NCBI RefSeq assembly: GCF_003432485.1
Contig: NZ_QVNQ01000003.1
Coordinates: 558,001 to 622,000, forward strand
DNA from: Actinomadura spongiicola
GTDB taxonomy: Bacteria; Actinomycetota; Actinomycetes; Streptosporangiales; Streptosporangiaceae
Direction of reading: 5' to 3'
DNA: 64,000 nt
Shown: in pieces, positions 1-8,274 of the stretch
How the letters are laid out: the number at the start of each line of letters is the position of its first letter
How positions within the stretch are numbered: position 1 is the first letter of the stretch
Notes under the pieces: model-generated
Database searches by the model: none
Seen by the model: only the letters and a program-made list of their open reading frames with translations
What the model was told of the DNA's origin: nothing
Program-made: the position numbers and the translations under genes

Positions 1-302
1 ATCGCGGCGGCGGTGACGTAGGCGCGCCAGGTCTCGTCCAGCCAGGAGATGCACAGGTCCGCGACGATCACGGTGGCGACCAGTTCGCAGCCGATGCGCA
101 GCAGCAGCACCATGTTCACGTAGCGGGCCGGGTCGGCGACGACCTCGGCGAGCCGCTTCGCGCCGCGCCGCCCCTCCCGGACGATCTCGTCGACGGTGAC
201 GCGGGACACGCGGGCGAGCGCCGCCTCGGTGCCGGCCAGCAGTCCCGCCATGAGGACCAGCCCCACCGCCAGGGCCGACAGCCACGCCTGCGCGGTGCTC
301 AT
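1..302 (-). CDS. CNNM/DUF21-CBS domain membrane protein (hemolysin C-like), N-terminal part
   Basis: Only the first ~100 codons are in the window; the gene runs off the left edge. It starts with ATG at 302 and overlaps the ybeY stop codon (ATGA), so it is translationally coupled to ybeY. The visible protein begins MSTAQAWLSALAVG and shows a first hydrophobic segment (about residues 8-28), a short basic loop and a second hydrophobic stretch (about 62-85), which fits the DUF21/CNNM transmembrane module found ahead of CBS domains. In actinobacteria the gene after ybeY is normally this CBS-domain protein, thought to act in divalent cation transport or tolerance. The CBS domains cannot be seen here, so the family call rests on the N-terminus and on gene order. 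Confidence 0.72.
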   Translation of the reverse strand, partial: MSTAQAWLSALAVGLVLMAGLLAGTEAALARVSRVTVDEIVREGRRGAKRLAEVVADPARYVNMVLLLRIGCELVATVIVADLCISWLDETWRAYVTAAA

Positions 303-778
303 CAACCGCCGCGTTTCTCCCGCCAGGAGGACAGGAGCTCGGCCTGCAGGCCGAACATCTCCCGATGCTCCTCCGGCTCGGCGTGGTCGTAGCCGAGGAG
401 GTGCAGGATGCCGTGCGCGCACAGCAGCTCCAGCTCGTCCCCGGTGCTGTGCCCCGCCTCCCGCGCCTGCCGCTCGGCGACCGCCGGGCACAGGACGACG
501 TCGCCGAGCACCCCGGAATCGGCCTCGCCGTCCTCGTCGCCGCCACCGGGCGTGTGCCCGGGGCGCAGCTCGTCCATCGGGAACGACAGGACGTCGGTGG
601 GACCGGGCTCGTCCATCCACTCCTCGTGCAGCTTGGCCATCGCGGCCTCGTCGACCAGCAGCACCGACAGCTCCGCGAGCGGGTGGACGCGCATCCCGTC
701 CAGGACGTGCCGGGACAGACCCGCGAGGGCCTTCTCGTCCACGGGCACACCTGACTCGTTCAACACCTCGATGGTCAC
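302..778 (-). CDS. ybeY: Endoribonuclease YbeY (16S rRNA maturation / ribosome quality control)
   Basis: A 158-residue protein, normal for the family. Near the C-terminus it carries the zinc-binding signature HGILHLLGYDH (about residues 122-132), whose three histidines hold the metal. YbeY is a metal-dependent single-strand endoribonuclease that acts in 16S rRNA 3'-end processing and removal of defective ribosomes. The GTG start at 778 overlaps the phoH TAG by one base (TAGTG), and the stop overlaps the ATG of the next membrane protein. phoH, ybeY and the CBS protein are therefore one coupled operon. A linker rich in Gly, Glu and Asp (about residues 75-88) is longer than in many homologues. 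Confidence 0.95.
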   Translation of the reverse strand: MTIEVLNESGVPVDEKALAGLSRHVLDGMRVHPLAELSVLLVDEAAMAKLHEEWMDEPGPTDVLSFPMDELRPGHTPGGGDEDGEADSGVLGDVVLCPAVAERQAREAGHSTGDELELLCAHGILHLLGYDHAEPEEHREMFGLQAELLSSWREKRGG

Positions 779-1866
779 TACCGCCTCCGCTTGCGGGACC
801 CGCCGCGGTCGGCCGCGCCCTGCTTGATCTGCGGAACGCGGGCCTCGTCGTAGCGGTTGTAGGCGTCGACGATGTCGGTGACGAGCTTGTGCCGCACGAC
901 GTCGCGGCTGTCCAGCCGGGAGAAGTGGATGTCCTGGACGCCGTCCAGGATGTCCTGCACGACGCGCAGCCCGCTCAGCTGCCCGTTCGGCAGGTCGACC
1001 TGGGTGACGTCGCCGGTGACCACGACCTTCGACCCGAACCCGAGCCGCGTCAGGAACATCTTCATCTGCTCGGGCGAGGTGTTCTGCGCCTCGTCCAGGA
1101 TGATGAACGAGTCGTTCAGCGTCCGGCCCCGCATGTACGCCAGCGGCGCGACCTCGATCGTCCCGGCGGCCATCAGGCGGGGGATCGAGTCGGGGTCGAC
1201 CATGTCGTGCAGCGCGTCGTACAGGGGCCGCAGATACGGGTCGATCTTCTCGTAGAGCGTTCCGGGCAGGAACCCGAGCCGCTCCCCGGCCTCGACGGCC
1301 GGACGGGTGAGGATGATCCGGTTGACCTGCTTGTCCTGCAGCGCGCGGACGGCCTTCGCCATCGCCAGATACGTCTTGCCGGTGCCGGCGGGGCCGATGC
1401 CGAACACGATCGTGTGCTTGTCGATCGCGTCGACGTAGCGGCGCTGGTTCAGGGTCTTCGGGCGGATCGTCCGGCCCCGGCTGGACAGCACGTCCAGCGT
1501 GAGGACCTCGGCGGGCCGCTCACCGGACTCGCCGCGCAGCATCGCCAGGCTGCGCTCGACGGCGTCGGGGGTGAGCTGTGTGCCGCCCTTCAGCAGTTCG
1601 AACATCTCGGTGAAGAGCCGGGAGACCAGGTCGGTCTCGGTCTCGGGGCCGGTCACGGTGATCTCGTTGCCGCGGACGTGGATGTCGATGCCGTCGGCGA
1701 ACGCGCGCTCGATCGCGTGGAGCAGCTCGTCCCGGGAGCCGAGCAGGCTCACCATCGAATGGTCGTCCGGCACCACGATCTTGATCTGGGAGTGCGAGTC
1801 TCCCCGGTCGCCGCGCCCCGTCTGGGTGGAGGTGGGGGTGGACCTCGTGTGAGTTGATTCGACCAT
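778..1866 (-). CDS. PhoH-like P-loop ATPase
   Basis: About 362 residues from the ATG at 1866. An N-terminal KH-like region (IKIVVPDDHSMVSLLG) is followed by the PhoH ATPase core: Walker A GIGPAGTGKTYLA, the segment LTRPAVEAGERLGFLPG, and Walker B FIILDEAQN. PhoH-like proteins next to YbeY are taken to be cytosolic RNA-linked ATPases or helicases. The start is uncertain: the frame is open to a GTG at 1956 with an ATG at 1935, and none of the three has a clear ribosome-binding site; I chose 1866 because conserved sequence begins soon after it. The gene ends in a one-base overlap with ybeY and lies 141 bp after the HIT gene stop. Confidence 0.92.
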   Translation of the reverse strand: MVESTHTRSTPTSTQTGRGDRGDSHSQIKIVVPDDHSMVSLLGSRDELLHAIERAFADGIDIHVRGNEITVTGPETETDLVSRLFTEMFELLKGGTQLTPDAVERSLAMLRGESGERPAEVLTLDVLSSRGRTIRPKTLNQRRYVDAIDKHTIVFGIGPAGTGKTYLAMAKAVRALQDKQVNRIILTRPAVEAGERLGFLPGTLYEKIDPYLRPLYDALHDMVDPDSIPRLMAAGTIEVAPLAYMRGRTLNDSFIILDEAQNTSPEQMKMFLTRLGFGSKVVVTGDVTQVDLPNGQLSGLRVVQDILDGVQDIHFSRLDSRDVVRHKLVTDIVDAYNRYDEARVPQIKQGAADRGGSRKRRR

Positions 1867-2007
1867 CAGCCCGGCCTTGCGGCCTCTCTGACCTGCCTTC
1901 TGTCTGCTCCGGGTGTCCAGGTGTACCGGTTCCATCGTACTGGCCGACCCCGACACGACGCCGCCGCATTTCTCGCGTGCGGATCCACGGAGGGCGGGGC
2001 CCGTGTT

Positions 2008-2352
2008 TCAGCCGGGAGGCCAGTTGAGGCCACGGCCGCCGAGCACGTGCGCGTGGACGTGGAACACGGTCTGGCCCGCCTGGGCGCCGGTGTTGAACAC
2101 GACCCGGTAGCCGGTCTCGGCGACGCCCTCGTCGACCGCGACCCCGTGGGCCTCGCGCACCAGCTCGGCGAGAAGCTCGGCGTCGGACGCGGCCAGCTCA
2201 CCGACGGTCGGATGGTGGTCCCTCGGGATGACCAGCACATGCGTGGGCGCCTGCGGGTTGATGTCGCGGAACGCCACCGCACCCGCCGACTCCCGGACGA
2301 TCGTGGCGGGCACGTCCCCGGAAACGATCTTGCAGAACAGGCAGTCGGTCAT
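2008..2352 (-). CDS. HIT family nucleotide hydrolase/transferase (histidine triad)
   Basis: A 114-residue HIT protein starting MTDCLFCKIVSGDVPA, the standard HINT-type N-terminus. The catalytic triad HVHAHVLGG lies near the C-terminus, with ARG-like GRGLNWPPG after it. HINT proteins hydrolyse AMP-lysine or other AMP-linked amines; the substrate in bacteria is not settled. The start is supported by GGGGAG five bases before the ATG. It is first in the row that continues to phoH and ybeY, the usual actinobacterial order, but the neighbour normally found directly upstream (rsmE) is separated here by a sigma-factor module on the other strand. Confidence 0.93.
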   Translation of the reverse strand: MTDCLFCKIVSGDVPATIVRESAGAVAFRDINPQAPTHVLVIPRDHHPTVGELAASDAELLAELVREAHGVAVDEGVAETGYRVVFNTGAQAGQTVFHVHAHVLGGRGLNWPPG

Positions 2353-2632
2353 CTGTCTCCCCTCACAGGCGGCCGCGACCGCCCGGAGATCCTACCGAGA
2401 CTCCGCGCGGGAACGGCTCGCGGCGCCCCGGACCGGCCGAGGTCCGTCGCCGATCAACCTTCGCTTCCGGGCGGCATCCCGACCGCCCAGTGGTTAAGGT
2501 TGTCACCTCAGGCGTGCTCCCCGGTTCGCAAGGCATTTCGGTGTGCCCTGGCGTGCCGGACGCGCCGACATCCACGCCGCTCCGAAGGAGCGTCCGAATG
2601 GACGGCCGGGGGACGGCAAAGGCGGCGGATAG

Positions 2633-3241
2633 GTGACCGAGGCAAACCAGGACATGCCCTTTCGTAAACCGAACGACGAGGGTACGCGTCCCACTGACGT
2701 GACCGAGACCCTCGTGGCCAGGGGCACGGCGGGCGCGGTGGCCGTCGCCTGGGACGCCGACCAAGCGGTGACCGCGCTCTACAGCGCCAACTACCGGTCG
2801 CTGGTCCGGCTGGCGGCCATGCTCGTCCGGGACGCCGGGACGGCCGAGGAGGTCGTCCAGGACGCGTTCGTCGCGATGCACGGCGGCTGGCGCCGCCTGC
2901 GCGACCCGGACAAGGCCCTGTCCTACCTGCGGCAGTCGGTGGTGAACCGGTCGCGTTCGGTGCTCCGGCACCGCGCCGTCGTCGAGAAGTACGCCCCGAA
3001 GGGCCTGCCGGACGCGCCGAGCGCGGAGGCCGGGGCCATCGGGGAGCTGGAGCGCTCGGCGGTGATCGACGCGCTGTCCCGGCTGCCCGCGCGCCAGCGG
3101 GAGGCGCTCGTCCTGCGCTACTACGCCGACCTGTCCGAAGCGGAGATCGCCAACGCGATGGGCATCTCCCGCGGCGCCGTGAAGAGCCACACGGCGCGCG
3201 GAATGACCGCGCTACGCAACGTCCTGGAGCAGTTCTCATGA
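2633..3241 (+). CDS. ECF-type RNA polymerase sigma factor (SigE family)
   Basis: About 202 residues from a GTG at 2633, preceded by GGCGGCGGA. Sigma region 2 spans about residues 45-115 (SANYRSLVRLAAMLVRDA, then EEVVQDAFVAMHGGWRRL), and region 4 with its helix-turn-helix spans about 140-195 (LPARQREALVLRYYADLSEAEIA, then GISRGAVKSHTARGM). There is no sigma region 3, so this is an ECF factor. A low-homology N-terminal extension of ~40 residues precedes region 2. Its stop codon overlaps the ATG of the next gene, a single-pass membrane protein, which suggests co-translation with a membrane regulator or effector. The target regulon cannot be deduced from the window. Confidence 0.93.
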   Translation: MTEANQDMPFRKPNDEGTRPTDVTETLVARGTAGAVAVAWDADQAVTALYSANYRSLVRLAAMLVRDAGTAEEVVQDAFVAMHGGWRRLRDPDKALSYLRQSVVNRSRSVLRHRAVVEKYAPKGLPDAPSAEAGAIGELERSAVIDALSRLPARQREALVLRYYADLSEAEIANAMGISRGAVKSHTARGMTALRNVLEQFS

Positions 3242-3948
3242 CCACCGACCCCGACGACGAGCACGGCGAGATCCTCCGCCGCGCCCTGCACGCGGAGGCG
3301 GAGACGGTCACCCCCGTGGGCGACGGCCTGGAGCGCATCCGGGCCCGCATCGCCGACGGCCACGGCCGCCGGTTCGGTCTCGGACGGTTCGGCCTCGCCC
3401 GCTACGGGGTGAACTTCGACCGGTTGACCGTCAACTGGGCGCGTCCCGTCCTCGCCGTGGCGGCCGCCATGGTGATCGCCGGGTTGGGCGTCACCGCCCC
3501 GCAGACCATCGACCTCATCCAGCAGTCCGTCGGCAGCAACGGACCCGCCGACGAGGGACGCGACGCCGCCGAAGGAGAGCACGCCTCGACCGAGGGCGAC
3601 CCGCAGTTCCCCGCCCCGCCGTCCCCGGGCATCAGCGGGGCCGACGCGCCGAGCGCCTCGCAGACACCGAGTTCGACCGCCTCGCCGGGAATGTCGGCCT
3701 GCCGCATCCCGCCGGTGGGCACGCCGACGCCCGCCGCGACGCCGGGAACGCAGTCCGCGGTCGCGCCGCCGGTCACGCCCTGCCCGAGCCGGTCCCCGTC
3801 GCAGACGCCGACCACGTCACCGTCGCCGACCACGCCCACGCCGTCCAACCCGGGCGACCCCACGGAGCAGCCGACGCCGTCCACGACCAGCGAGGAGCCC
3901 CGGACCTCCAACGGTGAGGACGGCGCCCCCGCGGGCGGCGGCCCCTGA
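3238..3948 (+). CDS. Single-pass membrane protein with Pro/Thr/Ser-rich tail, partner of the ECF sigma factor
   Basis: A 236-residue protein coupled to the sigma gene by an ATGA overlap. The N-terminal ~65 residues are charged and cytoplasmic in character (GEILRRALHAEAETV, then GLERIRARIADG). One hydrophobic helix follows at about residues 68-88 (ARPVLAVAAAMVIAGLGVTA), and the remaining ~150 residues are a low-complexity extracytoplasmic tail rich in Pro, Ser and Thr. The layout matches membrane proteins that follow SigE-family genes in actinomycetes. I see no zinc-binding anti-sigma motif (HxxxCxxC), so a role as anti-sigma factor is only inferred from position; it could instead be a cell-surface effector of the same operon. 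Confidence 0.75.
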   Translation: MTTDPDDEHGEILRRALHAEAETVTPVGDGLERIRARIADGHGRRFGLGRFGLARYGVNFDRLTVNWARPVLAVAAAMVIAGLGVTAPQTIDLIQQSVGSNGPADEGRDAAEGEHASTEGDPQFPAPPSPGISGADAPSASQTPSSTASPGMSACRIPPVGTPTPAATPGTQSAVAPPVTPCPSRSPSQTPTTSPSPTTPTPSNPGDPTEQPTPSTTSEEPRTSNGEDGAPAGGGP

Positions 3949-4204
3949 CGGACGCCCGGTCGGCCGGACGGCCACGACGCCAGAACCCGTTCCCAGCGTC
4001 TCGTCGACCCGCCTCCCCTGGCAGGACCGTTTCAACGCCGATCGGGAGGCGCCGGTTCGGAACAGGACCGCCCGCGGCGCGGTGACGAGTGCGGCGCCGT
4101 CGTGAGGTCGCCGAGGTAGACGCCCGAGCCGGCTGATCGTGCCGCCGAACTCCTCGTCGGCACGGGTGGCCGGTCGCCGACGACGGCCCGGTAGAAGCGG
4201 CCTG

Positions 4205-4948
4205 TCACCAGCGGCCGGTGGCGGCCAGCAGGACCGCGGCGGCCGCGACCCCGGCCGTCGACGTGCGCAGCACGGTCGGCCCGAGCCGGGTGGGCCTTCC
4301 GCCCGCCTCGGTGAAACGGGCCAGTTCCTCGTCGGTGATCCCGCCCTCGGGGCCGACCACGACCACGATGTCGCCGTCCGCGGGCGGTCGCACGGCGCTG
4401 AGCGGCGCGTCCGCCTCCTCGTGCAGGACGATCGCCAGGGACGCGGCGGCGATCCGGCCGGCCACGTCGTCGGTGGACGCCGGCGCGGCGACCTCGGGCA
4501 GGCGGCTGCGCCGGGCCTGTTTCCCGGCCTCGCGGGCCGCGTCGCGCCAGCGGGCCAACGCCTTGTCGCGGCGGTCCGGGCGCCACCGCGTGACGCACCG
4601 CGCCGCCGACCAGGGGACGATCTCGTCCACCCCGACCTCGGTCATGGTCTCGACGGCCAGCTCGCCCCGGTCGCCCTTCGGAAGGGCCTGGACGACCACG
4701 ACGCGCGGGGACGGCGGCGGCGTCCGGTGCCGGGCCAGTACGTCCAAGGTCAGGGACGCGCCGCCCTTGGCGGTGACGGCGGCGGTGACGACGCATTCGG
4801 CGAGCAGGCCCGCGCCGTCGGTCAGGTCGACGCGCTCACCGGGCCGCAGCCGCCGCACGGTCGCGGCGTGCCGACCCTCGGGGCCGTCGAGGACGACGCT
4901 GCCGGCCTCCAGCGCGTCGGCGCCGGCGAGGAACACCGGCGGGCTCAT
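4205..4948 (-). CDS. rsmE: 16S rRNA (uracil-1498-N3)-methyltransferase RsmE
   Basis: A 247-residue protein, typical for RsmE. The N-terminal PUA-like half (LDGPEGRHAATVRRLRPGE) is followed by a SPOUT methyltransferase half with the knot signature VVVGPEGGITDEEL and, near the end, RLGPTVLRTSTAG, which binds S-adenosylmethionine. It methylates U1498 in the decoding region of 16S rRNA. The ATG at 4948 has GGGGGA a few bases upstream. It lies 81 bp after dnaJ on the same strand, so it may be the last gene of the hrcA-dnaJ-rsmE unit. The 256 bp between it and the convergent membrane-protein gene hold one 7-bp inverted repeat (CGTGCCG at 4138-4144 with CGGCACG at 4158-4164) and nothing else I recognise. 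Confidence 0.94.
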   Translation of the reverse strand: MSPPVFLAGADALEAGSVVLDGPEGRHAATVRRLRPGERVDLTDGAGLLAECVVTAAVTAKGGASLTLDVLARHRTPPPSPRVVVVQALPKGDRGELAVETMTEVGVDEIVPWSAARCVTRWRPDRRDKALARWRDAAREAGKQARRSRLPEVAAPASTDDVAGRIAAASLAIVLHEEADAPLSAVRPPADGDIVVVVGPEGGITDEELARFTEAGGRPTRLGPTVLRTSTAGVAAAAVLLAATGRW

Positions 4949-5029
4949 GTGGTTCCCCCGTTCGGTTCCCTAGTCGCCGTGTTCCGAGGTGCCGCGGAGA
5001 CCTTCCCGGTAGGCCTCCGCCGCAGCTCT

Positions 5030-6163
5030 TCAGTGCTGGTTGAAGACGTCCTTGAGACGGGAGAACATGCCGCGTTGACCCGGCGCGAACTTGCCGGGCG
5101 GGCGTTCCTCGCCGCGCAGCGTGGCGAGCCGCCGCAGCAGTTCCTCCTGCTCCTCGTCGAGCCGGTTCGGCGTCTCCACGTTCACATGGATCATCAGGTC
5201 GCCGCGCCCGCTCTCGTTGAGGTGCCGGACGCCGCGGTTGTACAGCGTGATGACCTGCCCGGACTGGGTGCCGGGCTTGATGTCGACGCTCTCGGTCGCG
5301 TCCAGGGTCTCGATGGTGACGCTGGTGCCGAGCGCCGCCGCCGTCATCGGGATCTCGACCGTGCAGTGCAGGTCGTCGCCCTCCCGCTCGAAGATCGGGT
5401 GCGCCTTCTCCACGATCTCCAGGAACAGGTCGCCTGGCGGGCCGCCGCCGGGACCGACCTCGCCCTCCCCGGCGAGCTGGATGTGGATGCCGTTCTCCAC
5501 GCCCGCCGGGATCTTGACCTTGACGGTCCGGCGGGTGCGGACCCGGCCGTCGCCGGAGCACTCGGTGCACGGGTTGCGGATCACCGAGCCGAAGCCGCCG
5601 CACGCCGGGCACGGCCGCGCCGTCATGACCTGGCCGAGGAACGAGCGCTGCACCTGCTGCACCTCGCCGCGCCCGCGGCAGGTCTCGCACGTCTCCGGGT
5701 GGGTGCCGGGCGCGCAGCCCGACCCCTCGCAGCCGGTGCAGACGACCGCGGTGTCGATGGACAACTCGCGGGTCGTGCCGAACGCGGTCTCCGCGAGGTC
5801 GAGTTCCACCCGCAGGGTCGCGTTCCGGCCGCGCCGCGCCCGGGACCGCGGGCCCCGGGACGTCGCCGTGCCGAAGAACGCGTCCATGATGTCGCTGAAC
5901 GGGAACCCGGCGCCTCCGAAGCCGCCGGCGCCCGCGCCGCCGCCGGGCGCGAACGGGTCCGCGCCGAGGTCGTACATCTCGCGCTTCTTCGGGTCGGAGA
6001 GCACCTCGTACGCCTGGGTGATCTCCTTGAACCTGTCCTGGGTCTCCGGATCCGGGTTGACGTCCGGGTGGAGTTCCCGCGCGAGCCGCCGGTAGGCCTT
6101 CTTGACCTCGTCGGGGCTGGCGTCCCGCCGGACGCCCAGTGTCGCGTAGTAGTCGTTGGCCAC
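5030..6163 (-). CDS. dnaJ: Chaperone DnaJ (Hsp40), HrcA-linked copy
   Basis: A full-length 377-residue type I DnaJ. The J domain (residues 1-70) has the HPD motif (ELHPDVNPD). It is followed by a Gly/Phe-rich linker ([14 protein letters not shown]) and four CxxCxGxG zinc repeats ([32 protein letters not shown]), then the C-terminal substrate-binding domains. It stimulates DnaK ATP hydrolysis and delivers unfolded clients. The start codon is a GTG that follows the hrcA TAA with no gap (TAAGTG), so hrcA and dnaJ are one transcript under the CIRCE operator. Actinomycetes usually have a second dnaJ in the dnaK-grpE operon; this is the HrcA-linked one. Confidence 0.97.
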   Translation of the reverse strand: MANDYYATLGVRRDASPDEVKKAYRRLARELHPDVNPDPETQDRFKEITQAYEVLSDPKKREMYDLGADPFAPGGGAGAGGFGGAGFPFSDIMDAFFGTATSRGPRSRARRGRNATLRVELDLAETAFGTTRELSIDTAVVCTGCEGSGCAPGTHPETCETCRGRGEVQQVQRSFLGQVMTARPCPACGGFGSVIRNPCTECSGDGRVRTRRTVKVKIPAGVENGIHIQLAGEGEVGPGGGPPGDLFLEIVEKAHPIFEREGDDLHCTVEIPMTAAALGTSVTIETLDATESVDIKPGTQSGQVITLYNRGVRHLNESGRGDLMIHVNVETPNRLDEEQEELLRRLATLRGEERPPGKFAPGQRGMFSRLKDVFNQH

Positions 6164-7177
6164 TTACGACCCCGCCAGGATCTGTCCCACGTAGCGTGCC
6201 ACTGCCCGTACCGCTCCCATCGTGCTGGGGTAATCCATGCGTGTAGGCCCGAGCACTCCCAGCCGGGCCAAGGTGAGGTCACCGACGCCGTAGTCGGCGG
6301 CGACGACCGAGGTCGATCGGAGTCCCGCATCGGGATTCTCGGTCCCGATCCGCACCGTCACTTTAGAGGAGTCGCCGGTCTCGCCGAGCAGCCGCATCAA
6401 CACCACCTGCTCTTCGAGGGCCACGAGCACCTCTCGGAGGCTCTGGGAGAAGTCCACCGCGGCGAGGTTCGCCGCGCCCGCGAAGACGATCTTCTCCTCG
6501 TGTTTCTCGACGAGGGTCTCCAGCAGCACCGACAGCACCGCCGCGGCGAGCGGCCGGTCGTCCCGGCTGACCTTCTCCGGCAGGTCGGCGACCGCCGTCG
6601 GCACGTCGCCGAGGCCGAGGCCGTCCAGGCAGGTGTTGAGCAGCGCCCGCAGGTGCCCGATCGACTCCTCCGAGACGTCGCCGCCCGTCTCGATGACGCG
6701 TTGCTCCACCCGACCCGTGTTGGTGATGAGGACGAGCAGCAGCCGCCCCTCGGCGACCGGCACCAGCTCGACGTGCCGCACCGACGAGCGGGTCAGCGAC
6801 GGGTACTGCACGACGGCGACCTGCCTCGTGAGCTGCGCGAGGAGCCGGACCGTCCGGCCGACGACGTCGTCGAGATCGTAGGCGCCGGACAGGAACGTCT
6901 CGATCGCGCGCCGCTCGGCGACCGACAGCGGCTTGATCGTGGACAGCCGGTCGACGAACAGCCGGTAGCCCTTGTCGGTGGGAACCCGTCCGGCGCTGGT
7001 GTGCGGCTGGGTGATGTACCCCTGCTCCTCCAGCACCGCCATGTCGTTGCGGATGGTGGCCGGGGAAACGCCGAGGTTGTGCCGGTCGGTCAAGGCCTTG
7101 GAGCCCACCGGCTCGTTGGTGGAGACGTAGTCCTCCACGATGGCGCGCAGCACCGCGAGTTTCCGGTCGTCCAGCAC
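6164..7177 (-). CDS. hrcA: Heat-inducible transcription repressor HrcA
   Basis: 337 residues from a GTG at 7177 that has an excellent ribosome-binding site (AAGGAGGTGA) eight bases upstream; the frame is open further upstream but lacks HrcA-like sequence there. The N-terminal winged helix (residues ~1-75) includes the conserved [22 protein letters not shown] and [21 protein letters not shown]-like and dimerisation region makes up the rest. HrcA represses heat-shock genes by binding CIRCE elements and is kept active by GroEL. A CIRCE-like operator lies 73 bp upstream of the start, so the gene is probably autoregulated together with dnaJ. Confidence 0.97.
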   Translation of the reverse strand: MLDDRKLAVLRAIVEDYVSTNEPVGSKALTDRHNLGVSPATIRNDMAVLEEQGYITQPHTSAGRVPTDKGYRLFVDRLSTIKPLSVAERRAIETFLSGAYDLDDVVGRTVRLLAQLTRQVAVVQYPSLTRSSVRHVELVPVAEGRLLLVLITNTGRVEQRVIETGGDVSEESIGHLRALLNTCLDGLGLGDVPTAVADLPEKVSRDDRPLAAAVLSVLLETLVEKHEEKIVFAGAANLAAVDFSQSLREVLVALEEQVVLMRLLGETGDSSKVTVRIGTENPDAGLRSTSVVAADYGVGDLTLARLGVLGPTRMDYPSTMGAVRAVARYVGQILAGS

Positions 7178-7249
7178 CCGTTCACCTCCTTCGTCCCGCC
7201 GGGCCCGTTCGGGCGGCGCGGGCGGCGCCCCCGGCGCGGTTCCACGCCG

Positions 7250-7276
7250 CTGGCACTCCTTACTCCCGAGTGCCAA
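7250..7276. promoter_or_regulatory. CIRCE-like operator for HrcA
   Basis: An inverted repeat CTGGCACTC-N9-GAGTGCCAA. The known CIRCE consensus is TTAGCACTC-N9-GAGTGCTAA, so spacing and the GCACTC/GAGTGC cores are exact, with outer-base changes that keep eight of nine positions paired. It sits between the hrcA start and the divergent DUF3097 gene and should repress hrcA-dnaJ. Confidence 0.88.
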
Positions 7277-7446
7277 GTGTACGGCCCTGAGGCCGCACCT
7301 TGGAGGGCCCGCGCCCTCCCCGGTACGGCTGCGCGATCCTATATGTTCCGGACACACCCTCCCATTCCCCTCGAAACCATTCCGCGGTCGGACGCGCCAC
7401 GCCGAGACGACGAGGGGCGACGTCCCGCGGGCGTCCGGGCGGATTA

Positions 7447-8274
7447 ATGTGCGGACCCGTGCGGAGTAAGGACTACGGAAACGACGTGCTGGCCGGTGAC
7501 TGGCGCAGGCCTCGCAAGGGACGGATCCCCGAGGTCCCGGCCGAACCCGGCCTCGTCGTCGAAGATCCCGACAGCGGCTTCTGCGGCGCCGTCGTCGGCT
7601 GCGACAAGGTCGGCGTCACCCTGGAGGACCGGTTCGGCAAGCGGCGCGTGTTCCCGCTGACCGCGTCCGGGTTCCTCATCGACGGCAAGCCCGTCACGCT
7701 CGTCCGGCCGAGCGCCGCGCCCCGGGGGCCCGCGCGTTCGGCGTCCGGGTCCATCGCCGTCCAGGGGTTGCGGGCGCGGGTCGCCAAGGAGAGCCGCATC
7801 TACGTGGAGGGCGTCCACGACGCGGAGCTGGTCGAGAAGATCTGGGGCCACGACCTGCGGGTCGAGGGCGTCGTCGTGGAGTACCTCGAAGGCGTGGACG
7901 ACCTGCCCGCGATCGTCGACGAGTTCGGCCCGGACGAGGACCGCCGCCTCGGCGTCCTCGTCGACCATCTCGTGGACGGCTCCAAGGAGTCCCGGATCGC
8001 CGCGCGGGTCTCGTCACCGCACGTCCTGGTCACCGGACACCCGTTCATCGACATCTGGGAGGCGGTCAAGCCCGCGTCCGTCGGCATCCGCGCCTGGCCC
8101 CGCGTTCCCCGTGGCGTCCCGTGGAAGGAGGGCGTCCTCGCCGAACTCGGCTGGGGCGACGACACCGGAGCCGCGTGGAAACGCATTCTGAGCCGCGTCA
8201 ACAGCTACACGGACCTGGAACCCGCCCTCCTCGGCCGGGTCGAGGAACTCATCGACTTCGTCACGGTCCCCTAG
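7447..8274 (+). CDS. DUF3097 family protein (actinobacterial, function unknown)
   Basis: About 275 residues from an ATG at 7447; a GTG at 7459 is an alternative, and neither has a strong ribosome-binding site. The protein matches the DUF3097 family as I know it from actinobacteria: an N-terminal segment with [24 protein letters not shown], then a TOPRIM-like half containing [32 protein letters not shown] and [15 protein letters not shown]. The VEG(V/I)HDAEL and DHL segments recall the acidic metal-binding residues of TOPRIM folds, but no activity is established. It is divergent from hrcA and converges on hemW, with which it shares the tetranucleotide CTAG so that the two stop codons overlap. 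Confidence 0.88.
   Translation: MCGPVRSKDYGNDVLAGDWRRPRKGRIPEVPAEPGLVVEDPDSGFCGAVVGCDKVGVTLEDRFGKRRVFPLTASGFLIDGKPVTLVRPSAAPRGPARSASGSIAVQGLRARVAKESRIYVEGVHDAELVEKIWGHDLRVEGVVVEYLEGVDDLPAIVDEFGPDEDRRLGVLVDHLVDGSKESRIAARVSSPHVLVTGHPFIDIWEAVKPASVGIRAWPRVPRGVPWKEGVLAELGWGDDTGAAWKRILSRVNSYTDLEPALLGRVEELIDFVTVP

Noticed and set aside
196..1857. A 553-codon open frame on the + strand over ybeY and phoH
   Set aside because: Antisense shadow, Arg/Pro-rich at its start with no recognisable domain.
4139..7447. A 1102-codon open frame on the + strand
   Set aside because: It lies antisense to rsmE, dnaJ and hrcA, whose motifs are unmistakable. Its product is low-complexity Arg/Ala/Gly/Leu, a shadow of high-GC codon bias.
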